From an uncultured bacterium (lineage in GTDB: Bacteria > Patescibacteriota > Minisyncoccia > Phycocordibacterales > UBA2163): a stretch of DNA of 32,469 nucleotides. Positions 9,530 through 18,860 of the stretch are shown one piece after another; within the stretch, counting starts at the first letter, position 1; the number at the start of each line of letters is the position of its first letter. The stretch lies in contig CAJWGW010000004.1 in assembly GCA_913041175.1 (NCBI GenBank), positions 1 to 32,469 on the forward strand, written 5' to 3'. The notes beneath the pieces were generated by a model that saw nothing but the letters and a program-made list of their open reading frames with translations, ran no database searches and had not been told where the DNA came from. The translations under genes were made by a program, and so were the position numbers.

Positions 9530-11242
9530 ATGGCAACACAAGTAGAACAAATTAAAGAAAAATTAGGGATTGTGGATGTCGTAGGCCAGTATATAAAATT
9601 AGAAAAGGCAGGAAGTAATCTAAAGGCGAAATGTCCATTTCATAATGAAAAGACCCCATCTTTTTTTGTATCTCCTGCAAGAAATTCATATTATTGTTTT
9701 GGGTGTAATGCAAAGGGTGACATCTTTTCATTCGTAGAGCAGTTTGAAGGTGTTGATTTTACTGGTGCGCTTAAAATTCTCGGGGAAAAAGCGGGAGTAC
9801 AGATTGTATATGAGAGACAGGATATAAGAGATGAAAAGTCACGTCTCCACAGTATTATGGAGGACGCAACATTGTTCTTTGAAGAAAATTTAAACAAGCA
9901 GAAAAAAGTATTAGAGTATCTGAAAAAAAGAGGTCTTGATGATAAAACGATAAAAACGTGGCGTGTAGGGTATTCTCCAGATTCATGGAGTTCTTTATAT
10001 GAACACTTGAAAGGTAAGTTCAACACCGATGAGATTAATAAAGCTGGACTTATAAAAAAATCTGAGAAAGGCGGAGATTATTATGATAGATTTCGCGGTA
10101 GAATTATGTTCCCTATCTCTGATAATTCAGGTAGGATAATAGCATTTTCCGGAAGAATATTTAAAGATAATGAAAATGAGGCCAAGTATATTAATTCTCC
10201 AGAAACACAGCTTTTCAGCAAATCTAAAATACTTTATGGCTACGATAAAGCGAAATTTTCAATAAGGAAATTAAATTTCTCAATTGTCGTTGAAGGACAG
10301 ATGGACATACTTCTATCACATCAAGCTCTATTTACAAATACTGTAGCACTTTCAGGGACCGCACTCACAGAAGAACAAGTAGGACTTTTAAAGAGACTTT
10401 CAGGAAACGTTGTGTTAGCATTTGACTCTGATTCTGCGGGAGTAGCATCATCTGGAAAGAGTGCAATGCTGATGCTCTCTTTAGGTATGGATGTTAAGGT
10501 TACGCATTTAAAACAGGGAGAAGATCCATCTGATGTTTTGAATAGAAGTAAGGACGAATGGAAAAAAGCAATTAGGAATTCAAAACATATTGTAGACTTC
10601 TATCTTGATATACTTAGAGATTCAATAGACGATAAGAGAAAACTGCGTCTAAAAGTTGGACAAACTGTACTTCCATATATTAAAGTAATTTCAAATAAGA
10701 TTGATCAGGAGCATTTCATATCAGTTGTAGCACACAGGCTTGGAGTTGCGGAAGATGCAGTGCGAGAGGAAGTTGAAAATGTCCTGCCTGCACAGATATG
10801 TCCAGAGTTTGGAGAATATAAATCAAGTATAGAAGAGAGAACACCTGAATCCACCAAACGAAGTTCTATAGAAAATAAGCTTGCAGGCATAATTCTGTGG
10901 CAGAAAAGTATGGACAAATCGCTTGTTAATGTTGACTCAGTTATTACGGACTTGAAAAAGATTGTAGGTATAGAAAAGGTCGAAAGTCTTTTAAATCAGG
11001 GGGATCGTTTTGAAGAACTTTTGTTTGAAGCAGAATTGACAAATGATGACTCAGACAAAATAAGAGAAGACCTTGATGAACTTATATATCATCTAAAAAA
11101 AGAATATATCAAAGATGATTTAGAGAAAGTTTTCGGAGAATTAAAATCAGCAGAAGAGAAAGGCGATTCTGAAAAAATATCAAAAAAGCTGAAAAAGTAT
11201 AAAGAATTATCAGATGAATTAGCAAATATTAATACTAAATAA
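9530..11242 (+). CDS. dnaG: DNA primase
   Basis: 570 aa; CPFHNEKTPSFFVSPARNSYYCFGCNAKGD CHC2 zinc finger; Toprim motifs VVEGQMDIL and AFDSDSAG. Confidence 0.97.
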   Translation: MATQVEQIKEKLGIVDVVGQYIKLEKAGSNLKAKCPFHNEKTPSFFVSPARNSYYCFGCNAKGDIFSFVEQFEGVDFTGALKILGEKAGVQIVYERQDIRDEKSRLHSIMEDATLFFEENLNKQKKVLEYLKKRGLDDKTIKTWRVGYSPDSWSSLYEHLKGKFNTDEINKAGLIKKSEKGGDYYDRFRGRIMFPISDNSGRIIAFSGRIFKDNENEAKYINSPETQLFSKSKILYGYDKAKFSIRKLNFSIVVEGQMDILLSHQALFTNTVALSGTALTEEQVGLLKRLSGNVVLAFDSDSAGVASSGKSAMLMLSLGMDVKVTHLKQGEDPSDVLNRSKDEWKKAIRNSKHIVDFYLDILRDSIDDKRKLRLKVGQTVLPYIKVISNKIDQEHFISVVAHRLGVAEDAVREEVENVLPAQICPEFGEYKSSIEERTPESTKRSSIENKLAGIILWQKSMDKSLVNVDSVITDLKKIVGIEKVESLLNQGDRFEELLFEAELTNDDSDKIREDLDELIYHLKKEYIKDDLEKVFGELKSAEEKGDSEKISKKLKKYKELSDELANINTK

Positions 11243-11245
11243 AAA

Positions 11246-12517
11246 ATGCCGAAGAAAAAAACAAAAAAGAATCCGCCAGCTGGCGAAAAGAAGAAAAAGA
11301 CGAAGATTGTAAAAAAGGTTAAAAAAACCAAAAAATCTGTTTCGGCGAAAAAGAAATCTAAGCCTAAAAAGAAGGTCGCAAAGAAAAAACTTGTCCCCAA
11401 GAAAAGTAAACCGCTCACTAAAAAGGTTGTATCAAAAAAAACCAAAGCGCTTGAAAGAAAGGCACGAGAGCTTCTCTCAAAGGGGCGTCAAAGAGGGTTC
11501 GTAACATATGATGAAATTCTGAAAGAATTTCCATCAATTGAGACGGACATCATTTTCCTTGAAGAATTGTATGAAAAATTTGGTGCTGCAAAAACTGATG
11601 TACTTGAAAGTAGCGGAATGCTTGATGACAAATCATTTGAACTGGTTAACAAAAAAAATGTGTATAAACGCGGAAGCGATATATCTTCACATGATTCAAT
11701 TCAGATGTATCTTCGTGAGATAGGGCAGTATCCGCTTTTGACAAAAAAAGAAGAACAGGAACTTGCCAAGAGAATCTTAGCAGCAGATGACGAAGCGAGG
11801 AATCTTCTTGCGCGAGCAAACCTGCGTCTCGTTGTTTCAATAGCAAAAAGATATGTCGGCAGGAGTCCAGATCTCACACTTCTTGATCTGATACAAGAGG
11901 GGAACCTCGGGCTCTTCAAAGCAGTGGATAAATTTGACCATACAAAGGGTTATAAGTTCTCTACTTATGCTACATGGTGGATAAGGCAAGCTATCACAAG
12001 AGCCCTTGCTGACCAGTCGCGCACTATAAGGATTCCTGTTCATATGGTTGAGACGATTGCAAAGTACAAGCAGGTTTTCAGACGGCTTTCGCAGGACTTG
12101 GGGCGTGACCCACTTCCCGAGGAGATTGCAGCAGAAATGGATTTGGATGTTACTAAGATTTACCAGATTGAAAAGATCAATCAGGATACTATCTCTCTTG
12201 AACGTCCAGTCGGCGATGATGGAGATGAAAAATCAACACTTGGGGATTTTATAAAAGACGAGAAAATTTCCTCACCAGACCAAGACACTTCAAGGAGGAT
12301 TTTAGCTGATCAGATAAAAGAGATCTTGGATGACCTCTCACCAAAAGAGAAAAAGATTCTTGAGATGAGAAACGGTCTATCAGATGGTATTTATCATACA
12401 TTGGAGGAAGTAGGGAGAGAATTTGGAGTTACTCGAGAGCGTATCAGGCAGATTGAAGCAAAAGCGTTAGAGAAAATCCAAAAACACGAAAAATCCAAAC
12501 GCCTTAGAAACTACTAA
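11246..12517 (+). CDS. rpoD: RNA polymerase sigma-70 factor with lysine-rich N-terminal extension
   Basis: 423 aa; [40 protein letters not shown] (region 2) and [22 protein letters not shown] (region 4.2). Confidence 0.96.
   Translation: MPKKKTKKNPPAGEKKKKTKIVKKVKKTKKSVSAKKKSKPKKKVAKKKLVPKKSKPLTKKVVSKKTKALERKARELLSKGRQRGFVTYDEILKEFPSIETDIIFLEELYEKFGAAKTDVLESSGMLDDKSFELVNKKNVYKRGSDISSHDSIQMYLREIGQYPLLTKKEEQELAKRILAADDEARNLLARANLRLVVSIAKRYVGRSPDLTLLDLIQEGNLGLFKAVDKFDHTKGYKFSTYATWWIRQAITRALADQSRTIRIPVHMVETIAKYKQVFRRLSQDLGRDPLPEEIAAEMDLDVTKIYQIEKINQDTISLERPVGDDGDEKSTLGDFIKDEKISSPDQDTSRRILADQIKEILDDLSPKEKKILEMRNGLSDGIYHTLEEVGREFGVTRERIRQIEAKALEKIQKHEKSKRLRNY
11272..11286. repeat. Palindrome copy CGCCAGCTGGCG in rpoD coding sequence (encodes NPPAGE)
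   Basis: 12-bp perfect palindrome at 11274-11285, same core as 22669-22684 and 24193-24208. Confidence 0.85.
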
Positions 12518-12520
12518 ACC

Positions 12521-12543
12521 CTGTTTAAGTTTGACTTAAACAG
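12521..12543. terminator. Likely terminator hairpin after rpoD
   Basis: CTGTTTAAGT-TTG-ACTTAAACAG, 10-bp perfect stem 4 nt after the rpoD stop; no strong U tract. Confidence 0.55.
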
Positions 12544-12569
12544 ACAGGGGCTATATTTTAAGCCATATT

Positions 12570-14048
12570 ATGCAACTATCTAAAACAGAATATATTATGT
12601 TTCTTAAGCATCCAGCTTGGCTGTGGTTAAAGAAGCACGACAAATCAAAATTGCCTGAGCCGGACGAGAACTTGCAGGCAATATTTGACTCTGGTAAAGA
12701 GTTTGAGCAATATGCTGAAAAAAGATTCCCTGATGGCGCGCAAGTTGGATTTGACTCTTTCAAGGATTATATGTCAATGCCAAAGCGGACCAAGCAGGTG
12801 CTTGATAGCGGGACTAAAGTCATATTTCAGGGTAGATTTGAAGCAAACAGTATTACCTGTATTTGTGATGTAATAGAACGGACAGAGGAGGGTGAGTTTA
12901 ATCTATACGAAATTAAGTCCAGCACAAAGAGCAAGCCAGAGCACTCATATGATCTTGCATTTCAGACGGTTGTTCTTGAAGGATCAGGACTCAAAGTAAA
13001 AAATATAGCAGTTGTACATGTTAATAATCAATATGTGAAGAATGGAGAAATAGACCCAATTGAATTATCTACTATAACTGATGTTACAAGCGAAGTACGC
13101 GATAAAATAGAAGGAACTAAAGAAAGTATCAAACGTGCGCTTGATGTGATTAATTTGTCTGAGATACCCGACCCATCTCCGCGCTATGTCAAACTTGGCG
13201 CGTTTAGTGAATGGATGGAGATTTACAAAGCTTTGGGCAAAAAGGTTGATAAATACAGCATATACAACCTCATAGCTCCCAGTACTAAGAGTTTAGGAGA
13301 GCTTGAGGATTTGGGTGTAGAATCTATCAAAGATATATCGGACGATTTTAAACTAACAGCTAAACAACAGGCACAAGTTGTGGCGACCAAAAAGGATGAG
13401 CAAATGGTAGATAAGAAAGGTGTTGAAGAGTTCTTAGGCACTTTGACTTACCCATTATATTTTCTTGATTATGAAACTGCAATGGGAACTGTCCCGATAT
13501 ATGACGGGACCAAACCTTATCAGCAGATACCATTTCAATATTCTTTACATGTTGTTAAAGAAAAAAGTAGTGAGCCTGCCCAGCTTGAATATTTACACAG
13601 AGATAGCAGTAACCCAGTTCCCGATTTGTTAAAAAGACTTAAAGAAGACATCGGTCCTGTTGGCAGTGTGATAGTTTGGTATAAAAGTTTTGAGATGAAA
13701 CGAAACGAAGAAATGGCAGAGATGTTTCCAGAATTTGCTGAATTTTTAGAGGGGGTTAATGGTAGAGTAGTGGACTTAATGGAGCCCTTCTCAAATGGAT
13801 TGTTCGTAGATAAAGATTTTCTTGGCAGTGCTTCCATAAAGAAGGTTTTACCAGTATTAGTTCCCGAACTGTCGTATAAAGAGCTTGGTATTCAAGAAGG
13901 CGCATCAGCTCAACGACTATGGATGGAGGAGGTCTTGAAAGGGGATAGTAGTATAGATAAAGAAAAATTATTCTCTGATCTTGTTAAATATTGTACATTG
14001 GATACTCTTGCTATGGTAAAAATCTGGAGCGTTTTGGAGAATTTATAA
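12570..14048 (+). CDS. DUF2779-type protein: N-terminal PD-(D/E)XK (Cas4/RecB-like) nuclease plus C-terminal DnaQ/DEDD-like exonuclease
   Basis: 492 aa; ICDVIER...FNLYEIKSSTK matches D-Xn-EXK; FLDYETAMGTVPIYDGTKPYQQIPFQYSLHV is DUF2779-like with a DxE motif; YCTLDTLAMVKIW near the end. Confidence 0.75.
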   Translation: MQLSKTEYIMFLKHPAWLWLKKHDKSKLPEPDENLQAIFDSGKEFEQYAEKRFPDGAQVGFDSFKDYMSMPKRTKQVLDSGTKVIFQGRFEANSITCICDVIERTEEGEFNLYEIKSSTKSKPEHSYDLAFQTVVLEGSGLKVKNIAVVHVNNQYVKNGEIDPIELSTITDVTSEVRDKIEGTKESIKRALDVINLSEIPDPSPRYVKLGAFSEWMEIYKALGKKVDKYSIYNLIAPSTKSLGELEDLGVESIKDISDDFKLTAKQQAQVVATKKDEQMVDKKGVEEFLGTLTYPLYFLDYETAMGTVPIYDGTKPYQQIPFQYSLHVVKEKSSEPAQLEYLHRDSSNPVPDLLKRLKEDIGPVGSVIVWYKSFEMKRNEEMAEMFPEFAEFLEGVNGRVVDLMEPFSNGLFVDKDFLGSASIKKVLPVLVPELSYKELGIQEGASAQRLWMEEVLKGDSSIDKEKLFSDLVKYCTLDTLAMVKIWSVLENL

Positions 14049-14085
14049 CAACACCCCGCGAGCCGAAGGCTCGCGGGGTGTTGTT
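14047..14085. terminator. Bidirectional terminator between convergent genes
   Basis: AACAACACCCCGCGAGCC-GAA-GGCTCGCGGGGTGTTGTT, 18-bp perfect stem that includes the stop codon of the upstream gene. Confidence 0.88.
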
Positions 14086-14095
14086 TGAGTTTTTA

Positions 14096-14851
14096 TTATT
14101 CTGTATCTACTGTATCTTCTTCAACTGTCTCGTCTGTTGTATCAGTTGTATCACTCTCCGCAAGGACTGCATCAATTGCAGCTTTCATTGCGGAGAATGG
14201 TTGTGCGCCGGGGATTGCAATCTTCTCATCTCCAACGAGCATTATGTTGTGAGGAGTTCCTCGTCCGCCTGAAGCAAACGCGTCAGCCAAGCCATCAGCA
14301 ACTTTCTTTTTGTTGTCTCCATTGTCAAGACATTCTTCAAGTTTTGCTCCATCAAGCCCGACATCCTCTGCGATTTGCGGAAGCAAATCCAAGTCAAGAC
14401 CATTATTTGAAGGAGTTATTTCATAAAGTCTGTCTGTGTATGCCCAGAACGTGATGTTGCCTCCTTGGTCAAATGCACACTCTGTAGCTTCAGCTTCTTT
14501 TGCCGCTTTTGAGTGAAGCTGTTCAAGAGGGAAATGTCTGTAAACCCAAGCAACCTTTCCGTCTTTGCCGTACTCATCAATGACCTGATGCATTGTCTCG
14601 TGGAATCTCTTACAGAATGGACACTCTGTGTCAGAGTATTCAACGACTATAATCTCAGCATTAGGATTACCAAGAATGTGGTCCGCTTCTGAAATTGGCT
14701 TCATATCTTTTGCGATATCTTCTGTTTGCCCATTATCACCATTATTATCAGCTACTGTAGGTGAACCCCCTTTGTTCACCATAAAAAGTGCTCCTGCAAT
14801 AACTATTGCAGCGATTATAATTGACGCAGGAATCATTAATTTACTATCCAT
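14096..14851 (-). CDS. DsbA-family thiol-disulfide oxidoreductase, membrane-anchored
   Basis: 251 aa; N-terminal hydrophobic anchor; VVEYSDTECPFCKRFHETMHQVIDEYG with CPFC motif; GTPHNIMLVG. Confidence 0.88.
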   Translation of the reverse strand: MDSKLMIPASIIIAAIVIAGALFMVNKGGSPTVADNNGDNGQTEDIAKDMKPISEADHILGNPNAEIIVVEYSDTECPFCKRFHETMHQVIDEYGKDGKVAWVYRHFPLEQLHSKAAKEAEATECAFDQGGNITFWAYTDRLYEITPSNNGLDLDLLPQIAEDVGLDGAKLEECLDNGDNKKKVADGLADAFASGGRGTPHNIMLVGDEKIAIPGAQPFSAMKAAIDAVLAESDTTDTTDETVEEDTVDTE

Positions 14852-14917
14852 ATTTTTTTATTTTCTTATTAATATCACACTACTATATCACACTAAAAGC
14901 TTAGCAGGAAACATTGC

Positions 14918-15493
14918 TTAAAACGGCAAAGTGTGGGTTATTGAGCCATCCTCCTTTTCCTCCCATGTCTTAGTATCGAGTTTTATCTCCCTCGTCTCTC
15001 CCAAATCCTTATATTTAAGAACTCCGTTTTTGAGTGCATATTCGTACAGCTCTTTTGTAATCCTTACATCTTCCTCGCAGTACTTTTTAACCTTTTCAAC
15101 TTCGCCGTTTTTCCACCAAGTTGTTGCTTGGAGCCCATGGCCGATTTTTCTCCTATTCAAAGTTCCCTCTGCGACAGAATCAAGCTTTAAGCGTCTGCCG
15201 AGAGAGTTTTTAATTTCTTTAAGTAAATCTAAACTCTTTATTTTTGTTAAGTCTCCAGAGTAATATTTATTCAAAAGTGGAATATCAAAATGGTCAGAGT
15301 TGTACCCGATAAGCATATCTGCTTTTTCTATAATTGGCCAAAGGTTAGAAAGTTCTTCTTGAGTATAAGAAGTGTATTTATCTGTATCTGAGTCATGTAT
15401 AGATACTACTGACAAATCCAAAAGAGCAGGGTCGGCTTTGCCGACATCCTGAAATACATTACTTGTTTCAATGTCAAAAACTATTTTACGCAC
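14918..15493 (-). CDS. RNase H-like / DEDD 3'-5' exonuclease domain protein
   Basis: 191 aa, GTG start; FDIETSN, ADMLIGYNSDHFDIPLL and YCEEDVRITKELYEY exonuclease motifs. Confidence 0.8.
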   Translation of the reverse strand: MRKIVFDIETSNVFQDVGKADPALLDLSVVSIHDSDTDKYTSYTQEELSNLWPIIEKADMLIGYNSDHFDIPLLNKYYSGDLTKIKSLDLLKEIKNSLGRRLKLDSVAEGTLNRRKIGHGLQATTWWKNGEVEKVKKYCEEDVRITKELYEYALKNGVLKYKDLGETREIKLDTKTWEEKEDGSITHTLPF

Positions 15494-15495
15494 TT

Positions 15496-16782
15496 TTATA
15501 AAATTATATTTTTTATTTCCTCTCCACTTACTTCTTTTTCTTTACCTGTCTTTAGCTCTTTTAACTTAAATTTTCCACTTTTTTCTTCTTCCTCTCCTAT
15601 GCAGATAACATATGGAACGCCTTGTTTGTCGGCAATCTTTATCTGGTCGCCGACTTTTTTGTCACTCAAATCTACGGCTACATTAAGCCCTTCTGCGCGG
15701 AGTTTTGAAGCTAGCTCTTGTGCTTTAGGCATATTCTCTTGGGCAAGCATGCAGATTACCAAGTTGGTCGTTGATACATATTCTGGAATTAAATTTCGTA
15801 CTTCAAGAAAGTTCTTAACCGGTACATCTCCCATACCAAAACCAACAGCAGGAACTTTCTCTGCGCCAAAAACTTCAAGTAAATTATCATAGCGTCCACC
15901 TCCAAACACAGAACGGTTGTTTTCTGGATTTGTATCATATACTTCAAATACCATTCCTGTGTAATAGTCAAAACCTCGTTTTAACCAAGGGTCAATATTT
16001 ACATTTATTCCTGAATTAGATAATTTTGCTCTTAATTCTTCTAAATATTTTATTTCTTTAACGATTCCTTTTTCAAAATATCTAGTTCTTAAAATATCTA
16101 AAAGTTTAGAGGCTTGTTCTTTTCCAATTATTTCTCCCGCTTTTTTTAAGAAGTTCTCATCTGATATTTTATCGTATTTGTTAATTATTTCTGTAAGTAT
16201 ATTTGTATTTTCTGGATTTGTACTAAACATTATTTTTAGATATTGATTTAATACCCCAGCATAGCTTATTCTGATTTCAAAATCTTTATCTTCTGCTCCG
16301 AAATCTTTCATAATCTGATATGCAAGTGAGATTATTTCTACATCTGCATCTATTTCATTGCTACCAAACAAATCGGCATTTAACTGCCAATGTTCACGCA
16401 CGCGCCCGCGCTGCGGGCGCTCATACCGAAAAGCGTTCGGTATGGAGTACCAACGAAGAGGGAAGCTAAGTTCGCGTTTTTTACCTGCTATCATTCTTGC
16501 AAGTGTTGGCGTCATCTCAGGGCGGAGGGTTACATTCCTGTCTCCTCTATCTTTAAAAGAGTAAGTCTGCTCCTTTACAAGCTCTTCGCCTGATTTGGCT
16601 TCGTAAAGCTCTGTGGGCTCAAGGATTGACGCTCCGTACTCTACATATCCAAAACTCTCTACTGTCTTTCGCATTTTACCGAAAATGTAGTTTTGAACAG
16701 CCATATCTGCAGGATAAAAATCCCGTACCCCTTTGTACGGTTCTGTCCCTAGTTTTCCTTTGTTTTTTGACTCATTAGTCAT
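15496..16782 (-). CDS. hisS: Histidine--tRNA ligase
   Basis: 428 aa; YKGVRDFYPADM, TLRPEMTPTLAR, FRYERPQRGRVREHWQLNADLFG, GRYDNLLEVFG. Confidence 0.96.
   Translation of the reverse strand: MTNESKNKGKLGTEPYKGVRDFYPADMAVQNYIFGKMRKTVESFGYVEYGASILEPTELYEAKSGEELVKEQTYSFKDRGDRNVTLRPEMTPTLARMIAGKKRELSFPLRWYSIPNAFRYERPQRGRVREHWQLNADLFGSNEIDADVEIISLAYQIMKDFGAEDKDFEIRISYAGVLNQYLKIMFSTNPENTNILTEIINKYDKISDENFLKKAGEIIGKEQASKLLDILRTRYFEKGIVKEIKYLEELRAKLSNSGINVNIDPWLKRGFDYYTGMVFEVYDTNPENNRSVFGGGRYDNLLEVFGAEKVPAVGFGMGDVPVKNFLEVRNLIPEYVSTTNLVICMLAQENMPKAQELASKLRAEGLNVAVDLSDKKVGDQIKIADKQGVPYVICIGEEEEKSGKFKLKELKTGKEKEVSGEEIKNIIL
16402..16444. repeat. Two tandem perfect hairpins in hisS motif 2 coding region
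   Basis: GCGCCCGC-GCT-GCGGGCGC (16402-16420) and CATACCGAA-AAGCG-TTCGGTATG (16422-16444). Confidence 0.85.
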
Positions 16783-16846
16783 AATTCAAATAATAACGGA
16801 ATTGACGCCTTCATACAAGTGTTACGTAGCTTGCTATGCAACTTCT

Positions 16847-18775
16847 TTACACAATCACAAAGTCAAGAGTCTTCTTGTCCAAGTCGGCGTCGAGGAGTTT
16901 AATCTTTACTTTATCCCCCAAAGTGAATGATTTTCCGCCTCGCTCGCCTTTGATGCTGTATGTTTTTTTATCAAGTGTATAGAAGTCATCACCAATCTTG
17001 CTCACATGCACAAGTCCTTCTGACTTTGTATTCACATCTTCCACAAAGATACCGAACTCAGCGACGCCGGTTATCTTACCGTCAAATACTTCACCAATAT
17101 GCTCTTTCATATATTCAATCTGTTTGTAGCGGATAGAGTCGCGTTCTGCTTGAGTTGCCTCTATCTCCTGCTCGGTTGAGGTCAGTGTTAGCTTTTCATA
17201 TTTTGAAAGCTCTTCTTTTGGTATCTCATCTCCAGTCAATTGACTCTTCATAATCCTATGCACCATAAGGTCAGGATAACGACGAATAGGGGAAGTAAAG
17301 TGCGTATAGTACTTGAACGCAAGTCCAAAGTGCCCGATGTTTTTGGTTGAATACACTGCCTTTGACATTGAGCGGATTGCAGATATTTTTATAAGGTCCT
17401 CTACTGGCTTACCCTCTATTTGCTTAAAGAGATTGTTTATATCGTGCGTTGTTACGCCACCCTCTTTTGGGTTGAAGTCGTAACCAATAGCATTAACGAA
17501 AATCTTCAAATCCTGTATCTTCTCGGGGTCTGGTACATCGTGGATACGATATACAAAAAGCAGTCCTTTCTTGTTTAATTTATTTATATATTGCGCAACT
17601 TCTTTGTTCGCAAGAAGCATATACTCTTCAATAAGATGATTCGTGTCATACATTATCTTTCTTTCGACTCCAGTTGGCTTGCCGTTTTCATCAAGTGTGA
17701 ACCTGACCTCGTCGTGCTCAAATGCAACAGAACCTTTTTTGAATCTCTCTTTGCGGATTATTTTTGCGACTTCATCCAAAGTTTTCAATTCTTCATAATA
17801 CTCTCCCGATTTTGCATCTATTGTTTTTTGTGCGTCTTCGTAAGAGAAGCGTTTGTCAGAGCGGATTATAGTCTTGCCAAACCAATGACTTTTTACCTCA
17901 CCTTCTTTTGACATTTCAAGTACTGCTGAATATGCGAGACGGTCTTCTTCAGGCCTTAAACTGCATACATCGTTTGAGAGAACTTCAGGAAGCATAGGTA
18001 TTGTTCTGTCCACAAGGTAGATAGAAGTTGCGCGCTTTTGCGCTTCTTTGTCGATTGCATCTCCCGGTTTTATATAATGTGATACATCTGCGATGTGAAT
18101 ACCGATTTCGAGGTTGCCGTTTCCAAGTGTTTTTATAGAAAGTGCGTCGTCAAAGTCTTTTGCATCTGGTGGGTCTATCGTCATCGTCGTTATACCTCTG
18201 AAATCTTTTCTCTTTTGTGCCTCTTCTTTAAAAGTATCTTCTTTTTTGTCTCCAATAACTTTTGCAGATTTTTCTACTTCCTCGGGGAAGCCAGTTTCAA
18301 AACCGTGACTCAAAACGATAGACTGCATCTCTACATTGTGCTCACCCTTACGCCCGAGGACTTGGAGTATCTTTCCCTCTGGGTTTTTCTTAGGGTTGTC
18401 CCAGTGGGTGAGTTCTACAAGTACTTTCATTCCGTCTTCTGCTTTCTCCTCAGGAGAGAGAAGTATGTCCATATACATCCTTTGGTCATCTGGGTCGAGG
18501 AAAGAAAGCCCGTCTTGCTTTTCAACTGTACCGACGAACTGGGTTTTTGCTCGTTCAATGATTTTTATAACTTCACCCTGAAGTCGCTTGCCTTCTACTT
18601 TAGGATGGAGCATTATTTCAACCTCGTCTTTATTGAGAGCTGTGTTTATATAGTCGTTTGGTATCTCTATATCCTCTTCAAAGGCCTCATTTGGCACATA
18701 TCCAACGCCTCGTCTTGTGACGGTTATATTGCCTGTAATATGTGAGGTTTTAGCTTTGCCTTGCTTATTATCCAT
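16847..18775 (-). CDS. rnr: Ribonuclease R (RNase II/RNB family with S1 domain)
   Basis: TIDPPDAKDFDDALSI, HIADVSHYIKPGDAIDKEA, HFGLAFKYYTHFTSPIRRYPDLMVHR, C-terminal S1. Start placed at MDNKQGKAK, because the longer ORF overlaps the rpsP start and its promoter. Confidence 0.92.
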   Translation of the reverse strand: MDNKQGKAKTSHITGNITVTRRGVGYVPNEAFEEDIEIPNDYINTALNKDEVEIMLHPKVEGKRLQGEVIKIIERAKTQFVGTVEKQDGLSFLDPDDQRMYMDILLSPEEKAEDGMKVLVELTHWDNPKKNPEGKILQVLGRKGEHNVEMQSIVLSHGFETGFPEEVEKSAKVIGDKKEDTFKEEAQKRKDFRGITTMTIDPPDAKDFDDALSIKTLGNGNLEIGIHIADVSHYIKPGDAIDKEAQKRATSIYLVDRTIPMLPEVLSNDVCSLRPEEDRLAYSAVLEMSKEGEVKSHWFGKTIIRSDKRFSYEDAQKTIDAKSGEYYEELKTLDEVAKIIRKERFKKGSVAFEHDEVRFTLDENGKPTGVERKIMYDTNHLIEEYMLLANKEVAQYINKLNKKGLLFVYRIHDVPDPEKIQDLKIFVNAIGYDFNPKEGGVTTHDINNLFKQIEGKPVEDLIKISAIRSMSKAVYSTKNIGHFGLAFKYYTHFTSPIRRYPDLMVHRIMKSQLTGDEIPKEELSKYEKLTLTSTEQEIEATQAERDSIRYKQIEYMKEHIGEVFDGKITGVAEFGIFVEDVNTKSEGLVHVSKIGDDFYTLDKKTYSIKGERGGKSFTLGDKVKIKLLDADLDKKTLDFVIV

Positions 18776-18803
18776 AGATTGTCTGATTTTCTTTTGCTCT
18801 CGG

Positions 18804-18850
18804 AGTATAGCAGTTTTTAGCTTGATATCAAAACGGATTTTTGTTATCAT
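18804..18850. promoter_or_regulatory. Divergent rnr/rpsP promoters sharing the palindromic -35 TTGATATCAA
   Basis: + strand: TTGATA (18822-18827), 17 nt, TG-T-TATCAT (-10 at 18845-18850). - strand: TTGATA (complement of 18826-18831), 16 nt, TATACT (complement of 18804-18809). Confidence 0.7.
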
Positions 18851-18860
18851 CTGTCTACTT

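Noticed and set aside
11089-11445. Minus-strand Phe-rich ORF, apparently membrane-like
   Set aside because: Antisense of the lysine-rich rpoD N terminus (AAA read as TTT).
18717-18860. N-terminal extension of the rpsP ORF
   Set aside because: Antisense to rnr and across the promoter; the S16 family begins at MLKIRLQRVG.
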